Shown one piece after another: positions 13,664 through 14,042 of a stretch of 14,042 nt of DNA; within the stretch, counting starts at the first letter, position 1; every line of letters starts with the position of its first letter. The stretch is from CAYNOZ01 sp964398955 (GTDB lineage Archaea; Methanobacteriota_B; Thermococci; Thermococcales; CAYNOZ01). The position numbers were made by a program, and so were the translations under genes. The notes beneath the pieces were generated by a model that saw nothing but the letters and a program-made list of their open reading frames with translations, was not told the origin of the DNA and ran no database searches. The stretch covers positions 1 to 14,042 of the forward strand of contig CAYNOZ010000039.1 in NCBI GenBank assembly GCA_964398955.1, written 5' to 3'.

Positions 13664-14042
13664 ATGATTTTTGCGATTACAGGAGTTAGGGGTGTAGGGA
13701 AAAGCACTGTTATAAATAAAGCTTTAAAGAAGTTCGATACAGATTTTACTTTAATAAAGTTTGGAGACTTCATGCTAGAAATAGCGGAAGATGAAGGATA
13801 TGCTAACACGAGAAAGGAATTATTAGAGCTGAATAAAGATGATCAGAAAATAATTCAGGAAAAAGCAACTAAAAAAATAAAAGAAATAAAAGAAGGACCA
13901 CTAATACTGGATACTCACTGCACCGTACACATAGAACAAGGATACTTACCAGGAATGCCCAAATGGGTTCTAGAAACATTAGACCCAGACTATATAGTTA
14001 TTATTGAGGCGGATCCCAGTGAAATATTAGTAAGAAGGATGA
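13664..14042 (+). CDS. adkA: Archaeal adenylate kinase, 5' part (runs off the window)
   Basis: The visible 126 residues begin MIFAITGVRGVGKST, with the P-loop at 7-15. A kinase core follows with FGDFMLEIA, a Thr-Arg-Lys-Glu-Leu segment and LDTHCTVHIEQGYLPGMPKW, a hallmark of the archaeal adenylate kinase family (usual form THxxIKTPxGYLPGLPxW). DPDYIVIIEADPSEILVRRM closes the visible part. The enzyme converts ATP + AMP to 2 ADP in the cytoplasm. In an ACD-dependent metabolism it also keeps ADP available, though it is a general housekeeping enzyme. ATG 13664 puts the P-loop at the normal distance from the N-terminus. Codons are T/G-leaning at first and A/C-leaning from about 13840. Confidence 0.93.
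   Translation, partial: MIFAITGVRGVGKSTVINKALKKFDTDFTLIKFGDFMLEIAEDEGYANTRKELLELNKDDQKIIQEKATKKIKEIKEGPLILDTHCTVHIEQGYLPGMPKWVLETLDPDYIVIIEADPSEILVRRM

Noticed and set aside
1..14042. Explaining the composition blocks by past inversions
   Set aside because: The changes fall inside intact reading frames and are gradual in iorA, which simple inversion cannot produce.

Overview
The window looks archaeal. It has a short-type archaeal adenylate kinase at the right edge, the ferredoxin-linked 2-oxoacid/ADP-forming acyl-CoA synthetase chemistry typical of archaea, TATA-like boxes with a BRE-like element, GGTG/GAGGTG ribosome sites, and a lipoprotein binding protein with an acidic, Gly/Asn/Glu-rich linker. 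The DNA is AT-rich and many proteins are acidic, which suggests a low-GC and possibly halophilic euryarchaeon. A lineage such as Methanonatronarchaeia is only a guess; no marker here fixes the taxon.

Left to right, the + strand carries: the 3' end of an unidentified gene (3-122); a rubrerythrin-like diiron protein (335-850); a GlcD/lactate-dehydrogenase-type FAD oxidoreductase (923-2311); indolepyruvate:ferredoxin oxidoreductase iorA and iorB (2326-4787); and the alpha subunit of ADP-forming acyl-CoA synthetase (to 6105). The last four genes are tightly spaced or overlapping and look like one operon. Convergent to them on the - strand, in transcription order from the right: a lipoprotein amino-acid-binding protein (12768-11923, apparently its own unit), two permeases (11463-10062), the ABC ATPase (9986-9231), etfB, etfA and larA (ending 6117, 11 bp from acdA). 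From permease 1 to larA the genes look like one operon. On the + strand further right are a small three-helix membrane protein (13186-13518) and the start of adkA (13664 to the edge).

Taken together this reads as one catabolic island. An ABC system imports an amino acid or related compound. A LarA-family nickel racemase interconverts 2-hydroxyacid stereoisomers. A GlcD-type dehydrogenase with EtfAB, resembling the electron-bifurcating LctBCD of Acetobacterium, oxidises the hydroxyacid. IorAB decarboxylates the 2-oxoacid to acyl-CoA and makes reduced ferredoxin. ACD conserves the thioester as ATP. IorAB suggests aryl substrates (phenyl-, indole- or hydroxyphenyl-lactate/pyruvate). If the Etf complex uses reduced ferredoxin during hydroxyacid oxidation, as LctBCD does, the two redox steps balance ferredoxin exactly.

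The most unusual DNA-level property is a kilobase-scale wave of strand composition. The + strand swings between T/G-rich, nearly C-free blocks and A/C-rich, nearly G-free blocks without regard to gene direction, and the swings occur inside reading frames (strongly in iorA, also in the first partial gene and in adkA).
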